Shown: positions 1 through 7,331, counted from the first letter of the stretch. The stretch is 15,698 bases of DNA from Anaerolineae bacterium (GCA_020851855.1 JADZBY010000053.1:1-15698); one strand, 5' to 3'. Program-made: numbers and translations. Notes: a model not told the origin generated them from the sequence alone.

Positions 1-291
1 CCGCGCGATGGCCGTTATATCGAGATCATCGGCAACTACAACCCGCGCACCGAGCCGGAAACCGTCGAATTTGACGAAGAACGCGCCCTGTACTGGCTGC
101 GCAACGGCGCCCAGCCCAGCGCCGCCGTCGAGCGCCTGTTCAAGAACGCCGGCACGCTGGAGCGCCTGGCGCGCCTGCACAAGGGCGAGGCCATCGAAAC
201 ACTGCTGGCCGAAGCCGAAACGGCCCGCGCGGCCAGGCCGGCAGTCAACCCGAAGACCCGCCGCCCTGCGCCCGCCGTCAAGCAGGCCTGA
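1..291 (+). CDS. rpsP: 30S ribosomal protein S16 (3'-terminal part)
   Basis: This is the C-terminal 96 residues of S16, a structural protein of the small ribosomal subunit; the first few residues lie outside the window. The open frame begins PRDGRYIEIIGNYNPRTEPE, which matches the family signature of an RDGR segment followed by IE-IG-YNP. Further on is the typical ALYWLRNGAQPS segment, in which the second half of the family leads into a helical VERLFKNAG stretch. After about residue 70 an Ala/Arg/Pro-rich tail ends in AVKQA, somewhat longer than in compact S16 proteins. Such tails vary and are usually disordered. It is followed by khpA and rimM, a common gene order that supports the assignment. 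The frame ends with TGA at 289-291. Confidence 0.95.
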   Translation, partial: PRDGRYIEIIGNYNPRTEPETVEFDEERALYWLRNGAQPSAAVERLFKNAGTLERLARLHKGEAIETLLAEAETARAARPAVNPKTRRPAPAVKQA

Positions 292-304
292 GCCTGAGCG
301 CTGA

Positions 305-346
305 ATTTCTCCCTCGCTCCGCCCGCGTGGGATGGGGGTGAGGGCA
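305..346. repeat. degenerate C/G-rich intergenic repeat remnant
   Basis: The gap between rpsP and khpA contains a C-rich stretch (TTTCTCCCTCGCTCCGCCC) followed by a G-rich stretch (GGGATGGGGGTGAGGGC). Together they resemble one eroded unit of the CCCTCACCCCC...GGGGTGAGGG family seen intact at 12579-12802. Pairing between the two halves is imperfect, so this could also be chance composition. The rest of the 92-base gap shows only the khpA ribosome binding site. Confidence 0.35.
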
Positions 347-383
347 CGTTGATCCGCGAGATCGGCGACAACAGGAATTTACC

Positions 384-650
384 ATGAAAGAGCTGGTCGA
401 ATACATCGCCAAGACGCTGGTGAACAATCCGGATGCGGTGAGCGTGACCGAGATCAACCGCCGCTCGGTGGTGATCCTGGAGCTGCGCGTCGCGCCGGAA
501 GACATGGGTCGCGTCATCGGCAAAGATGGCCGCGTCGCCAACGCCATTCGCTCGCTGTTGCGCGTGGCCGGCGGCTATGACGAGGACCAGGATCGGGACA
601 TGGGGCGCGGGGCGCGTCCGCCCAAGCGCGTCACCCTGGAGATCATCTGA
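384..650 (+). CDS. khpA: KH-domain RNA-binding protein KhpA
   Basis: This small cytoplasmic RNA-binding protein (88 residues) belongs to the KhpA/YlqC family, which binds RNA and is linked to ribosome assembly, cell division and envelope control in Gram-positive bacteria. A single KH fold covers nearly the whole protein. The nucleic-acid-binding GxxG loop is visible as VIGKDGR (G46-K-D-G49), preceded by VILELRVAPEDMGR and followed by the helix ANAIRSLLRVA. An acidic, glycine-containing insert (residues 64-80) precedes the last strand KRVTLEII, making the protein slightly longer than the usual 75-80 residues. The start is supported by AGGA at 373-376, seven bases before the ATG. It sits between rpsP and rimM, the standard position for this family. 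Confidence 0.93.
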   Translation: MKELVEYIAKTLVNNPDAVSVTEINRRSVVILELRVAPEDMGRVIGKDGRVANAIRSLLRVAGGYDEDQDRDMGRGARPPKRVTLEII

Positions 651-666
651 CGTCACGCGCTGCCTG

Positions 667-1272
667 ATGATGACAGACGAACCTGGCAACGACACGAGCG
701 GTATGAGCGACATGAGCGGCCCTGGCGAGACTGCGCCGGGGCCGCAATTTCTGGTGATCGCCCGCGTCATGCGCCCGCATGGCATACGCGGCGAAATGCG
801 CCTGCAACTCCTGACCGCCTTCCCGGAGCGGATGCGCGACCTGGACCAGATTTTCCTCGGCAAGAATCCTGAAGAGCCGTCCGAGTTCGTCTCCCACACG
901 GTGATGGCCGCCCGGCGTGACCGGGGCTACTGGCTGGTCCGGCTGGAAGGCATCGAGGACCGTGAGACGGCGAGCAGCTACCGCGGCTGGTACGTCCTGG
1001 TGTCGCTGGCCGACGCCGTGCCGCTTGAACCGGACGAGGTGTACCTGTTTCAGGTCATCGGGCTGGAAGTCGTCACCGAAGACGGCGAATCGCTGGGCCA
1101 TGTCGCCGAGATCATCGAGACGGGCGCAAACGACGTGTACATTGTGCGCGGCGGCCCACGCGGCGAGGTCATGATCCCGGCCATTGACGACGTGGTGCGC
1201 AGCATCCGCCCCGAAACGGGCAAGATGACCATCCGTCCGTTGCCCGGCCTGTTGCCCGACAGACCGGCGTAG
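667..1272 (+). CDS. rimM: ribosome maturation factor RimM
   Basis: RimM binds S19 and assists maturation of the 30S head domain. The N-terminal RimM domain begins around residue 27 (FLVIARVMRPHGIRGEMRL, with the characteristic HG(I/V)RGE) and runs to about 118. A PRC-barrel domain follows (about 122-195), with GANDVYIV (153-160), the VMIPAIDDVV segment (168-177) and the closing LPGLL. From this start the product is 201 residues, about 25 longer than most RimM proteins. The first 26 residues are a Gly/Ser/Asp/Met-rich leader without domain character, so starts at 670, 703 or 712 are also possible; none has a convincing Shine-Dalgarno sequence. The gap to khpA is 16 bases, consistent with one transcript. 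trmD and rplS, frequent neighbours downstream, are not present. Confidence 0.93.
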   Translation: MMTDEPGNDTSGMSDMSGPGETAPGPQFLVIARVMRPHGIRGEMRLQLLTAFPERMRDLDQIFLGKNPEEPSEFVSHTVMAARRDRGYWLVRLEGIEDRETASSYRGWYVLVSLADAVPLEPDEVYLFQVIGLEVVTEDGESLGHVAEIIETGANDVYIVRGGPRGEVMIPAIDDVVRSIRPETGKMTIRPLPGLLPDRPA

Positions 1273-1278
1273 GCGCGC

Positions 1279-1307
1279 TTGACAGCCCCGAACGGCGCTG
1301 CTAATCT
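1279..1307 (+). promoter_or_regulatory. candidate sigma-70 promoter of dprA
   Basis: A perfect TTGACA (1279-1284) is followed after exactly 17 bases by TAATCT (1302-1307), which keeps the most important -10 positions T1, A2 and T6. Transcription would start near 1314, giving a very short leader before the dprA start. The element lies just after the rimM stop, so dprA-manC could be transcribed separately from the ribosomal genes. Confidence 0.55.
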
Positions 1308-1339
1308 GTGCGACAGGCTTCGTCGCCGGCGTGACGAAC

Positions 1340-2569
1340 ATGCACCAGCACCAGGATGGCCCCGGCGTGGATGATGTGCGCTATTGGCTTGGCTTCAACC
1401 GGGTGAAGGGATTCAGCGCGGCGCATGGCCGCACGCTGGCCCAGCGCTTCGGCAGCCTGAGCGCCGCCTGGATGGCCACGCCCAACGCCTTGCAGCACGC
1501 CGAATTGCCCCCGAAAATTCTCAGCGCGCTGCTGGCCACCCGTGAGGCGCTCGACCTCGACGCCGCCCTGCAGGCCGTCGAGCGCGCCGGGGCGTGGCTC
1601 CTGCCGCTGAACGATCCGCGCTACCCGCCCCTGCTCCTCGAAATTCCCGATCCGCCGCCGCTGCTGTACGTGAAAGGCACGCTCACCGAGGCCGACTATC
1701 GCGCGCTGGCCGTCGTCGGAACGCGCATGGCGACCGATTACGGCAGGACGATGACCCAGCGCCTTGTCGAGCCGCTCGCGCGCGCCGGGATGACCATCGT
1801 GAGCGGGCTGGCGCTCGGCATCGACTCGGCGGCGCACCGTGCGGCGCTGCACGCCGGTGGGCGCACCATCGCCGTGCTGCCGTGCGGCATTGACCGGCTT
1901 TATCCGCAAGAGAACGGCGATCTGGCGAAGGCAATCGCCGCCAGCGGCGCGCTGATCAGCGAATGGCCGCTCGGCGTGGCGGCAGAACGCTGGCATTTCC
2001 CGCCGCGCAACCGGATTGTGAGCGGCCTGTCGCTGGGCGTGCTCGTCGTCGAAGCGGGCGCGAAGAGCGGCGCGCTGATCACGGCGCACCAGGCGCTCGA
2101 ACAAGGGCGCGAGGTGTTCGCCGTGCCGGGCAGCGCGCTCTCGCCGCTCAGCAGCGGCGCAAACGGGCTGATCCGTGATGGCGCGATGCCGGTCGAGTTC
2201 GCCGGGCAAATCGCCCAGGCGCTGCTGCTGCCTGTTCAGCTTGACCTGCCGCCGGAACCGGCAGCGCCCGCGCCCGTATCGCACCGCCCGCACGGCCCGT
2301 CGCAGCGTCCGCCGCCCCATTTCTCGCCCGAACCGCCGCCATCTGCGCCAGACCTGGAGCCGCTGCCCGATCTGGACATGGACGTTGGCCCGGCGGAAAC
2401 GGCGCTTCTGGCCGCGCTCACGGACAGGCCGCAACACATTGACGAACTGGCGCGCGCCGCCGGCCTGCCCATTGATCAGGCGACCGGCGCGCTGACCATG
2501 CTCGAACTGAAGGGATGGGCGCGTCAGACGGGCGTTTTGACCTACGTTCGGGCCATTCAGGATCGTTAA
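1340..2569 (+). CDS. dprA: DNA processing protein DprA (Smf)
   Basis: DprA binds incoming single-stranded DNA during natural transformation and loads RecA. The N-terminal helical region (about 10-70) is SAM-like. The central extended Rossmann domain (about 90-298) carries the family hallmarks: VVGTR (125-129), IVSGLALGIDSAAHRAAL (153-170), LPCGIDRLYP, SEWPLG, the FPPRNRIVSGLS segment and VVEAGAKSGALITA. A proline-rich linker (about 303-348) leads to a C-terminal winged-helix (DML1-like) domain, about 352-404. The product is 409 residues from ATG 1340. A GTG at 1331 would add three residues, and neither start has a clear ribosome binding site. manC follows after 19 bases. DprA is widespread in bacteria not known to be transformable, so its presence does not prove competence. 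Confidence 0.95.
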   Translation: MHQHQDGPGVDDVRYWLGFNRVKGFSAAHGRTLAQRFGSLSAAWMATPNALQHAELPPKILSALLATREALDLDAALQAVERAGAWLLPLNDPRYPPLLLEIPDPPPLLYVKGTLTEADYRALAVVGTRMATDYGRTMTQRLVEPLARAGMTIVSGLALGIDSAAHRAALHAGGRTIAVLPCGIDRLYPQENGDLAKAIAASGALISEWPLGVAAERWHFPPRNRIVSGLSLGVLVVEAGAKSGALITAHQALEQGREVFAVPGSALSPLSSGANGLIRDGAMPVEFAGQIAQALLLPVQLDLPPEPAAPAPVSHRPHGPSQRPPPHFSPEPPPSAPDLEPLPDLDMDVGPAETALLAALTDRPQHIDELARAAGLPIDQATGALTMLELKGWARQTGVLTYVRAIQDR

Positions 2570-2573
2570 GCTC

Positions 2574-2579
2574 AGGAGG
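2574..2579 (+). promoter_or_regulatory. strong ribosome binding site of manC
   Basis: A full AGGAGG hexamer lies nine bases before the manC ATG at 2589. It fixes that start and suggests strong translation from the dprA transcript. Confidence 0.8.
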
Positions 2580-2588
2580 CGTATTGTC

Positions 2589-3653
2589 ATGGATCATTTG
2601 TATGCGTTGATCATGGCGGGCGGCGGGGGAACACGGCTGTGGCCGCTCAGCCGGCGCGACCGTCCCAAGCAGACCTTGCCGCTCACCGAAGAGCGCACGC
2701 TGTTCGAAGTGACGGTGGAGCGCCTGCACGGCCTGATCCCACCCGACCGCATCTACGTGGTTACCGGGCGCGATCTGCAGGAGCCGCTGCGCGAGAGTGC
2801 GCCCGCGCTGCCCCCTGAAAACTTCATCCTGGAGCCGGTGGGCCGGGACAGCGGTCCGGCGGCGGGCCTGGGCATCTTCCACATCGCCCGGCGCGATCCC
2901 GAGGCGGTGATCGCCATCCTTTCGGCGGACCACCACATCGCCAACGAGGAGCGTTTCCTGGAATCGCTGCGCTGCGCCGAACGCTACGCGCACAACGGCT
3001 ACATCGTGACGCTGGGCATCCACGCCACGTACCCCGCCACCGGCTTCGGCTACATCCAACGCGGCGAGAAACTGGACGATTGCACAGGGTTCGAGGTTTT
3101 CCGCTCGCTTCGCTTCACCGAGAAGCCGGACGAGCCGACGGCGCGCGCTTTCCTGCAATCCGGGCAGTATAGCTGGAATGCGGGCATGTTCATCCTGACC
3201 GCACAGCGTGGCCTGGAAGAGCTTCAGCGCCAGCGCCCGGCGATGTACGGCGTGCTGCAAGACATCATGGCCGCGCCGGAGCGCATGGACGAGCTTTGGC
3301 CGACCGTGGAGCGTATCTCGCTCGACTATGCCATGATGGAAAACGCGCCCAACATGGCCGTGATCCCGGTGGACATCGGCTGGAGCGACGTGGGCACGTG
3401 GGCGACGCTTTTCGAAGTCCTGATGGGCGACGAGAACGAGAACGTGACGCGCGGCAAATTCACCGACCACATCCAGATCGATACGCGCCGCACGCTCATC
3501 GTCAGCGACCGGCTGGTCGTCACCATCGGCGTGAGCGACCTGGTCATCGTGGACGCCGAGAACGCCATCCTGATCTGCCACCGCGACCGCGCCCAGGACG
3601 TGAAAGACGTGGTGACCATGCTGCGCGCGCGCGGCAAAGAAGAGCACCTGTAG
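2589..3653 (+). CDS. manC: mannose-1-phosphate guanylyltransferase
   Basis: This enzyme joins GTP and mannose-1-phosphate to make GDP-mannose, the donor for polysaccharides, glycolipids and glycoprotein sugars. The nucleotidyltransferase fold begins with the signature MAGGGGTRLWPLSRRDRPKQ (9-28). It continues with EPVGRDSGPAA (82-92), the metal/sugar site SADHHI (112-117), TGFGYI (151-156), FTEKP (176-180), NAGMF (197-201) and DIGWSDVGTW (262-271). At 354 residues it has the transferase domain and a short beta-helical end but no fused cupin isomerase domain, so it is the single-function form. The ribosome binding site AGGAGG is ideal. It sits 19 bases after dprA, probably in the same transcript. 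The paralogous glucose-1-phosphate enzymes lack this GWSDVGTW set, so the mannose assignment is favoured. Confidence 0.92.
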   Translation: MDHLYALIMAGGGGTRLWPLSRRDRPKQTLPLTEERTLFEVTVERLHGLIPPDRIYVVTGRDLQEPLRESAPALPPENFILEPVGRDSGPAAGLGIFHIARRDPEAVIAILSADHHIANEERFLESLRCAERYAHNGYIVTLGIHATYPATGFGYIQRGEKLDDCTGFEVFRSLRFTEKPDEPTARAFLQSGQYSWNAGMFILTAQRGLEELQRQRPAMYGVLQDIMAAPERMDELWPTVERISLDYAMMENAPNMAVIPVDIGWSDVGTWATLFEVLMGDENENVTRGKFTDHIQIDTRRTLIVSDRLVVTIGVSDLVIVDAENAILICHRDRAQDVKDVVTMLRARGKEEHL

Positions 3654-3664
3654 CAGCCCAACTA

Positions 3665-3790
3665 GGAAAAACCCCCTAACCCTGCCCTTCCCCCATGCAG
3701 AGGGCAAGGGAAAACCGGTTTTGGATGCCCTTCCCTCTTGATGGGGGAAGGGTTGGGTGGGGGAGATGGCCCTACATCCTTATCAGGTTG
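3665..3790. repeat. double-hairpin intergenic repeat, copy A
   Basis: This is a C-rich half, a central perfect palindrome AAAACCGGTTTT (3711-3722) and a G-rich half, forming two mirrored hairpins. The right hairpin pairs CCCTTCCC with GGGAAGGG. The outer arms (CCCCCTAACCCTGCC and GGGTTGGGTGGGGG) are imperfect inverted repeats. The element closely matches copy B at 6314-6444, including the tail that ends in CAGGTTG/CAAGCTG. Lying just after manC, it may act as a transcript-end stabiliser or weak terminator, but no U-tract is present. It resembles REP/BIME-type or small non-autonomous mobile repeats. Confidence 0.8.
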
Positions 3791-3838
3791 TCATGGTCGT
3801 CCACGTTTCCAGGGTCATGGGCACGCATGGAGATGCAC

Positions 3839-3858
3839 GGACAACGCAGGCGTTGTCC
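3839..3858. repeat. perfect 20-base palindrome
   Basis: GGACAACGC and GCGTTGTCC are perfect 9-base arms around the two bases AG. A second small inverted repeat, CTCGTC-GG-GACGAG, follows at 3870-3883. Both lie in the gene-free region between manC and the membrane-protein gene. The rest of 3790-4115 holds two candidate promoters and nothing else that can be named. Confidence 0.6.
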
Positions 3859-3920
3859 CCACACCGTCTCTCGTCGGGACGAGGCCTGCCTCATCCGCAT
3901 GTGCGCCTTTCGCCCCCGAC

Positions 3921-3948
3921 TTGCGCGCCGCGCGAAAGCGGATATAGT
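3921..3948 (+). promoter_or_regulatory. candidate upstream promoter of the membrane-protein gene
   Basis: TTGCGC (3921-3926) and TATAGT (3943-3948) are separated by 16 bases. The -10 is good (five of six) and the -35 is weak. It would give a leader of roughly 160 bases before the preferred start at 4116. Confidence 0.35.
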
Positions 3949-4006
3949 GAGCGCAGGTCGGATGGGACATGCCCCGCGTGAAAAGTAAACCGGGCGAGGC
4001 AGTAGG

Positions 4007-4035
4007 TTGTCCGATACAAACGCATCTTATACAAT
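4007..4035 (+). promoter_or_regulatory. candidate main promoter of the membrane-protein gene
   Basis: TTGTCC (4007-4012) is followed after 17 bases by TACAAT (4030-4035), a five-of-six -10 hexamer. Transcription would begin near 4042, so the coding start must lie at or after that point. This argues against using the in-frame ATG at 3969. Confidence 0.55.
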
Positions 4036-4115
4036 CGTGCGTGATGCGCGTGCGCGGTCGGTCTCATATCCCGGTCACAGGCGCTGACCCCAGGAAGAAA
4101 GGCCAGTTTGGATCT

Positions 4116-5321
4116 ATGTCAAATCGGCAATCTACATCGATCGTGCAGTCTCTCAGGACGTTGGTCGACCCCAAGACCATCCCATTTCTCATCAGCCAGG
4201 GCGTACCCCGAAAGCTGCTGCCGGTCGGCACTTTCTTGCTGGGCATCATTCTGGCCTTCCTGTGGGCCTATGTCATTTCGCCCAATGTGTACACGGCGGC
4301 AGAGCCAGTTCACCTGGGCGAAAGCTGGAAGCGCGAGTGGGTGAAACAGGCCGCCTGGCAGTACGAGGCCGCGTCGTCGGTCTATTCGCCCGTCGATAAC
4401 GCCAACAACGTCACCCTGCAGCTCGGCTACCTCGGCAATGCCCCGGAGATTGTCCAGAAGGAAATCGAGCACCTGCAAGGGACCGCGCCCGGCGGGCCGG
4501 AGCTGGCCCTGGTCCAGGCCATTCAGCCCTTTGCCGCCACGAACCAGGAACAGCTCAACAAGATCACGCCCACGCTCTTCAACAGCAACCTGACGCCGCT
4601 CTTGTGCCTGATCGTGCCGGCGCTGCTCTTTGGCGGGCTGGTCATCTTCAACACGATCATCCCCATCAGCGTCCTGCTTCAGCGCCGCTCGTCCGCGCCC
4701 TCGACGGTGACGGAAGGCGTGCACGCCGAGCAGATCAAGGCGCGTGAAGAGGCGAAGAAGAAGGCTGCCGAAGCGCCTGCGGCCCCAGCGCCCGCCGTCG
4801 CCGCCCTGGGCAACCCCGTGGGCCGGTACATGTCCACGTACATCATGGGCGACGATATGTACGACGACTCGTTCAGCATCGAGACGCCCAGCAACGAGTT
4901 CCTGGGCGAGACGGGCGCAGGCATCTCGAAAACGATAGGCGTGGGCGAGCCGAAAAAGGTGACCGCCATCGAGGTGTGGGTCTTCGACAAGAACGACATC
5001 CGCACCGTGACCAAAGTCCTGATGAGCGAGCACGCCTTCACCGACGAGGCGATCCGCGCCGAACTTGCCCCGAAGGGCGAGGCCGTGCCCGTCCGCGCGG
5101 GCGACACGGTCATGCTCGAAACGCAGACGCTCACCGTGCAGGCGCGCATCATCGATCTGGCGTATGGCACGGGCGCGCTGCCGCCCAACAGCTTCTTCGA
5201 GCGGCTGTCGGTGGAGATCAGCGCGTGGCCGAAGAAGAGCAGCGACACGGGCGTGACGAGCGCCATCCCGCAGCCGCCGGCCATGCCGCCCGCGTTCGAC
5301 GACACCGCGCCGATGAAGTAA
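4116..5321 (+). CDS. uncharacterised protein with two membrane segments
   Basis: Function not recognised. From the chosen start the product is 401 residues. A hydrophobic helix at about 34-54 (LLPVGTFLLGIILAFLWAYV) and a second at about 160-188 flank a region of about 105 residues that is probably outside the membrane. After residue 190 comes an Ala/Lys-rich linker (about 207-230). A mostly strand-predicted domain follows (about 237-371) that includes KKVTAIEVWVFDKNDIRTVTKVL and the VRAGDTVMLETQTLTVQARI segment. The end is a Pro-rich tail. The positive residues after the second helix suggest a cytoplasmic C-terminal domain. The start at 4116 is favoured because an AGGAAGAAAGG stretch (4092-4102) precedes it, though at a loose spacing. 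An ATG at 4044, almost at the predicted transcript start, would add 24 residues as a leaderless start. The gene has two candidate promoters and its own terminator, so it is probably a single-gene unit. Confidence 0.82.
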   Translation: MSNRQSTSIVQSLRTLVDPKTIPFLISQGVPRKLLPVGTFLLGIILAFLWAYVISPNVYTAAEPVHLGESWKREWVKQAAWQYEAASSVYSPVDNANNVTLQLGYLGNAPEIVQKEIEHLQGTAPGGPELALVQAIQPFAATNQEQLNKITPTLFNSNLTPLLCLIVPALLFGGLVIFNTIIPISVLLQRRSSAPSTVTEGVHAEQIKAREEAKKKAAEAPAAPAPAVAALGNPVGRYMSTYIMGDDMYDDSFSIETPSNEFLGETGAGISKTIGVGEPKKVTAIEVWVFDKNDIRTVTKVLMSEHAFTDEAIRAELAPKGEAVPVRAGDTVMLETQTLTVQARIIDLAYGTGALPPNSFFERLSVEISAWPKKSSDTGVTSAIPQPPAMPPAFDDTAPMK

Positions 5322-5362
5322 GCACACGCCGGCGCGCACCGCAGCCGCGCATCGAGAACGAC

Positions 5363-5388
5363 AAGGGCAGGCGCACGTCTGCCCTTTT
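5363..5388 (+). terminator. intrinsic terminator
   Basis: AAGGGCAG (5363-5370) and CTGCCCTT (5379-5386) form a perfect 8-base stem around an 8-base loop, ending in a TTTT run. It lies 41 bases after the membrane-protein stop and is the clearest Rho-independent terminator in the window. Confidence 0.82.
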
Positions 5389-5429
5389 GTATCCAATGAG
5401 CTAGGAATACGGAGTCGCCACGACCTGTG

Positions 5430-6275
5430 ATGGTTCATCCGCCCGCTGTTCACCGCGTTCTGGCCGGGTTGGCGCGCGCCGAATTGGCCGGAGTGAACGC
5501 CCACACGCTGGCCGTCGCGCTGATCCGCGCAGAAGCGAGCGGCCTCAGCCTCGACCAGCAAGACGAGCGCCAGATCGCCGTGGCGTTGCTCGAACGGGCT
5601 GGCTATCCGACCAGCGCCGCCGAGTGCAGCGCCTTTCTCGCCGCCGGGCCGGCGCTCTCGCCGCTCGCGCTCACGCCGGACGCCATCCCGGATGCCCAGG
5701 CCCCACGCTATGCGCACTGGCTGGCCGGTTTCCTGAACGATCCCGACCCGAACGCGCAGCGCAATGCCCGCGTGCTCTTGCGCTGGCTGGTGAACAACCG
5801 CCGCGACGCGCTCGCCGCCGACCCGCAGGCGCTCGATCCGTTGCGCCTCGTTGCGGATGACCCCGAGACGAGCGCGCGCAATTCGGCATCCATCGTGCAC
5901 ACACTGGGCATGGCCGGGACGCTGGACGACTACGACCGCGTGATCCGGCACGCCGAGCTGGTCATCGAGCATGACCTGGAGCACCTGGACATGGTCGCGG
6001 AAGGGCTGCGCTACCTGTATCCCCCGGCGCTGATCAATGCGCTGGCCTTCTTCCTGGACCATACGCGCGGCGGCAATCCGAAGCAGTTCACCACGGGCAT
6101 GCATTTGCTGTCCGCCGCCGCAGACATTGAGGATCGCCAGTTCTGGACGACGTACTTCGCGGACATGGAAGCCATCGTGGACCGCTTGCAGGATATGGCC
6201 GGGCGCAACCACGCCGTGGAGCGCGTCCTGGACGTGATCGAGAAGCGGCTGGCGCAGGCGGCGCTCGAAGAGTGA
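5430..6275 (+). CDS. uncharacterised helical protein
   Basis: Function not recognised. The 281-residue product has no signal peptide or membrane segment. It reads as a chain of amphipathic helices rich in Ala, Leu, Arg, Asp and Glu, with segments such as NPDPNAQRN-like DPDPNAQRNARVLLRWL and DDPETSARNSASIVHTLG that resemble HEAT-type helical repeats. No catalytic motif is visible. Its base composition and codon use resemble those of its neighbours, and the frame is intact to TGA at 6273-6275. A GTG at 5427 would add one residue. A GGAG at 5411-5414 is too far upstream to be a convincing ribosome binding site. It follows a terminator and converges on the APH-type kinase gene, so it is probably a single-gene unit. 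A scaffold or protein-binding role would be a guess from the helical character only. Confidence 0.75.
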   Translation: MVHPPAVHRVLAGLARAELAGVNAHTLAVALIRAEASGLSLDQQDERQIAVALLERAGYPTSAAECSAFLAAGPALSPLALTPDAIPDAQAPRYAHWLAGFLNDPDPNAQRNARVLLRWLVNNRRDALAADPQALDPLRLVADDPETSARNSASIVHTLGMAGTLDDYDRVIRHAELVIEHDLEHLDMVAEGLRYLYPPALINALAFFLDHTRGGNPKQFTTGMHLLSAAADIEDRQFWTTYFADMEAIVDRLQDMAGRNHAVERVLDVIEKRLAQAALEE

Positions 6276-6313
6276 GGGAAAGGGCGGGCTGCCAGTAGGT
6301 AGTACCACAACCA

Positions 6314-6444
6314 GGGAAGAAAACCCCCTAACCCTGCCCTTCCCCCCATCAAGAGGGGAAGGGAAAACCGGCTCTCTTAGCCCCTCCCTCTTCATGGGGG
6401 AGGGGTTGGGGTGGGGGAAACGACCCTGAATCCTCACCAAGCTG
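6314..6444. repeat. double-hairpin intergenic repeat, copy B
   Basis: This is a second copy of the element at 3665-3790, lying between two convergent genes. The left hairpin pairs CCCTTCCCC with GGGGAAGGG perfectly; the right hairpin pairs CCCCTCCC with GGGAGGGG. The loop sequence CATCAAGAGG of the left unit matches the reverse complement of the right unit of copy A (CCCTCTTGATG), showing that each element is a pair of inverted units. It could serve as a bidirectional transcript end. Confidence 0.82.
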
Positions 6445-6450
6445 ATGTAC

Positions 6451-7299
6451 TTAGCCGATCATCCCCACGATGTGCGGCTCGATGAGCGCCGCCACGCCAA
6501 GCGCCCACCGCGCGCCATCCGACGAACCATCGTCCAGAAACCAGCTCGCGCTCAGGCACATGTAGGCGAACGCATAGGCCAACAGCCGCGCTAGCTCAAG
6601 GTCGAGCGCACTGGCGAGGATCGCCGCGTTGCGCATCAGGCGCGCCTCATTGTGGACGAGGGCCGTCAACGGGTACGGATTGCACAGCGTGTTGGCGCAG
6701 TCATACGTGCGCTCGCCAACCAGCCCCTTCGGATCGAAGGCCAGCCAGCCGCGCGCCGAACGCCGGATATTGCGGTGGTGGATGTCGCCATGAAGCACGC
6801 GCACGTCGCGTGGGTCTGCCAGCAGGCGCTCGGCCAGCGCCGCACCACGCCCGAAGATCGAAGCGACGCCCGCCTGCTGCTCTGCCGCCGCCCGGCGGAA
6901 CAGCGACCGAAACCAACGCTCCAGGGTGAACAGCCCATCGTGCGGGCCATCCTGCGGGGCGCTATGAAGCTGGTTCAACACCTCTGCGATGATCCGCGTC
7001 GCGCCCTCGTCGTCGCCGCGCTCCACCAGCGTCACCAGTTCGTCGCCGTCCGCGTATTCGAGCAAGTGCGCGCCCTCGTCATACCGGAGCAGGTGCACCG
7101 CACCATGCCCGGCGAAATGACGGAGCGCCAGCGCGCCGGTCTGCTCTTCGGTTTCGGTTGGCGACAACAGCTTGAGCACGACGGTCTGCGCGCCGTGCGT
7201 CATGGTGTAGATGTGGCTGGTGGCCGTTTGCGCCAAAAAGTGCGGATCGGAAAGCTGCCACGCGGCGAGGTAGTGATCCAGCCGGTAATGATCGTTCAT
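6451..7299 (-). CDS. APH(6)/hydroxyurea-type small-molecule kinase
   Basis: This is probably an ATP-dependent phosphotransferase of the aminoglycoside/hydroxyurea phosphotransferase family (streptomycin 6-kinase-like, Pfam APH_6_hur). In its 282 residues, VVLKLL contains the likely ATP-binding Lys43, and YADGD lies at the hinge. The catalytic loop is VLHGDIHHRN (H170, G171, D172, N177), and the metal-binding Asp189 lies in FDPKGLVGE. The NTLCNPYP segment is also typical of the family. Family members range from true streptomycin kinases to housekeeping enzymes of unknown substrate, so drug resistance should not be assumed. It starts 32 bases after the radical SAM gene and is probably the third gene of the pdxS transcript. 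No strong ribosome binding site is seen. It ends at a repeat that separates it from the convergent upstream gene. Confidence 0.85.
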   Translation of the reverse strand: MNDHYRLDHYLAAWQLSDPHFLAQTATSHIYTMTHGAQTVVLKLLSPTETEEQTGALALRHFAGHGAVHLLRYDEGAHLLEYADGDELVTLVERGDDEGATRIIAEVLNQLHSAPQDGPHDGLFTLERWFRSLFRRAAAEQQAGVASIFGRGAALAERLLADPRDVRVLHGDIHHRNIRRSARGWLAFDPKGLVGERTYDCANTLCNPYPLTALVHNEARLMRNAAILASALDLELARLLAYAFAYMCLSASWFLDDGSSDGARWALGVAALIEPHIVGMIG

Positions 7300-7331
7300 G
7301 GGCGGCGCGACGGGAGCGGCAAGCGCCCGCC

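Noticed and set aside
36..899. 287-residue minus-strand open frame
   Set aside because: It is antisense to rpsP, khpA and rimM, which are firmly identified.
3695..3988. short plus-strand open frames between manC and the membrane-protein gene
   Set aside because: They translate repeats and palindromes and have no ribosome binding sites.
3969..4115. N-terminal extension of the membrane protein from ATG 3969
   Set aside because: The best promoter (4007-4035) lies inside it, and the added sequence has no domain or signal character.
4119..6440. 773-residue minus-strand open frame
   Set aside because: It is antisense to two better-supported genes and crosses a terminator and a repeat. Its Arg/His/Gly/Val-rich composition is typical of antisense frames in GC-rich DNA.
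6451..7299. calling the APH-type kinase a streptomycin resistance gene
   Set aside because: The family motifs are present but substrate residues cannot be judged, and the operon context is metabolic.
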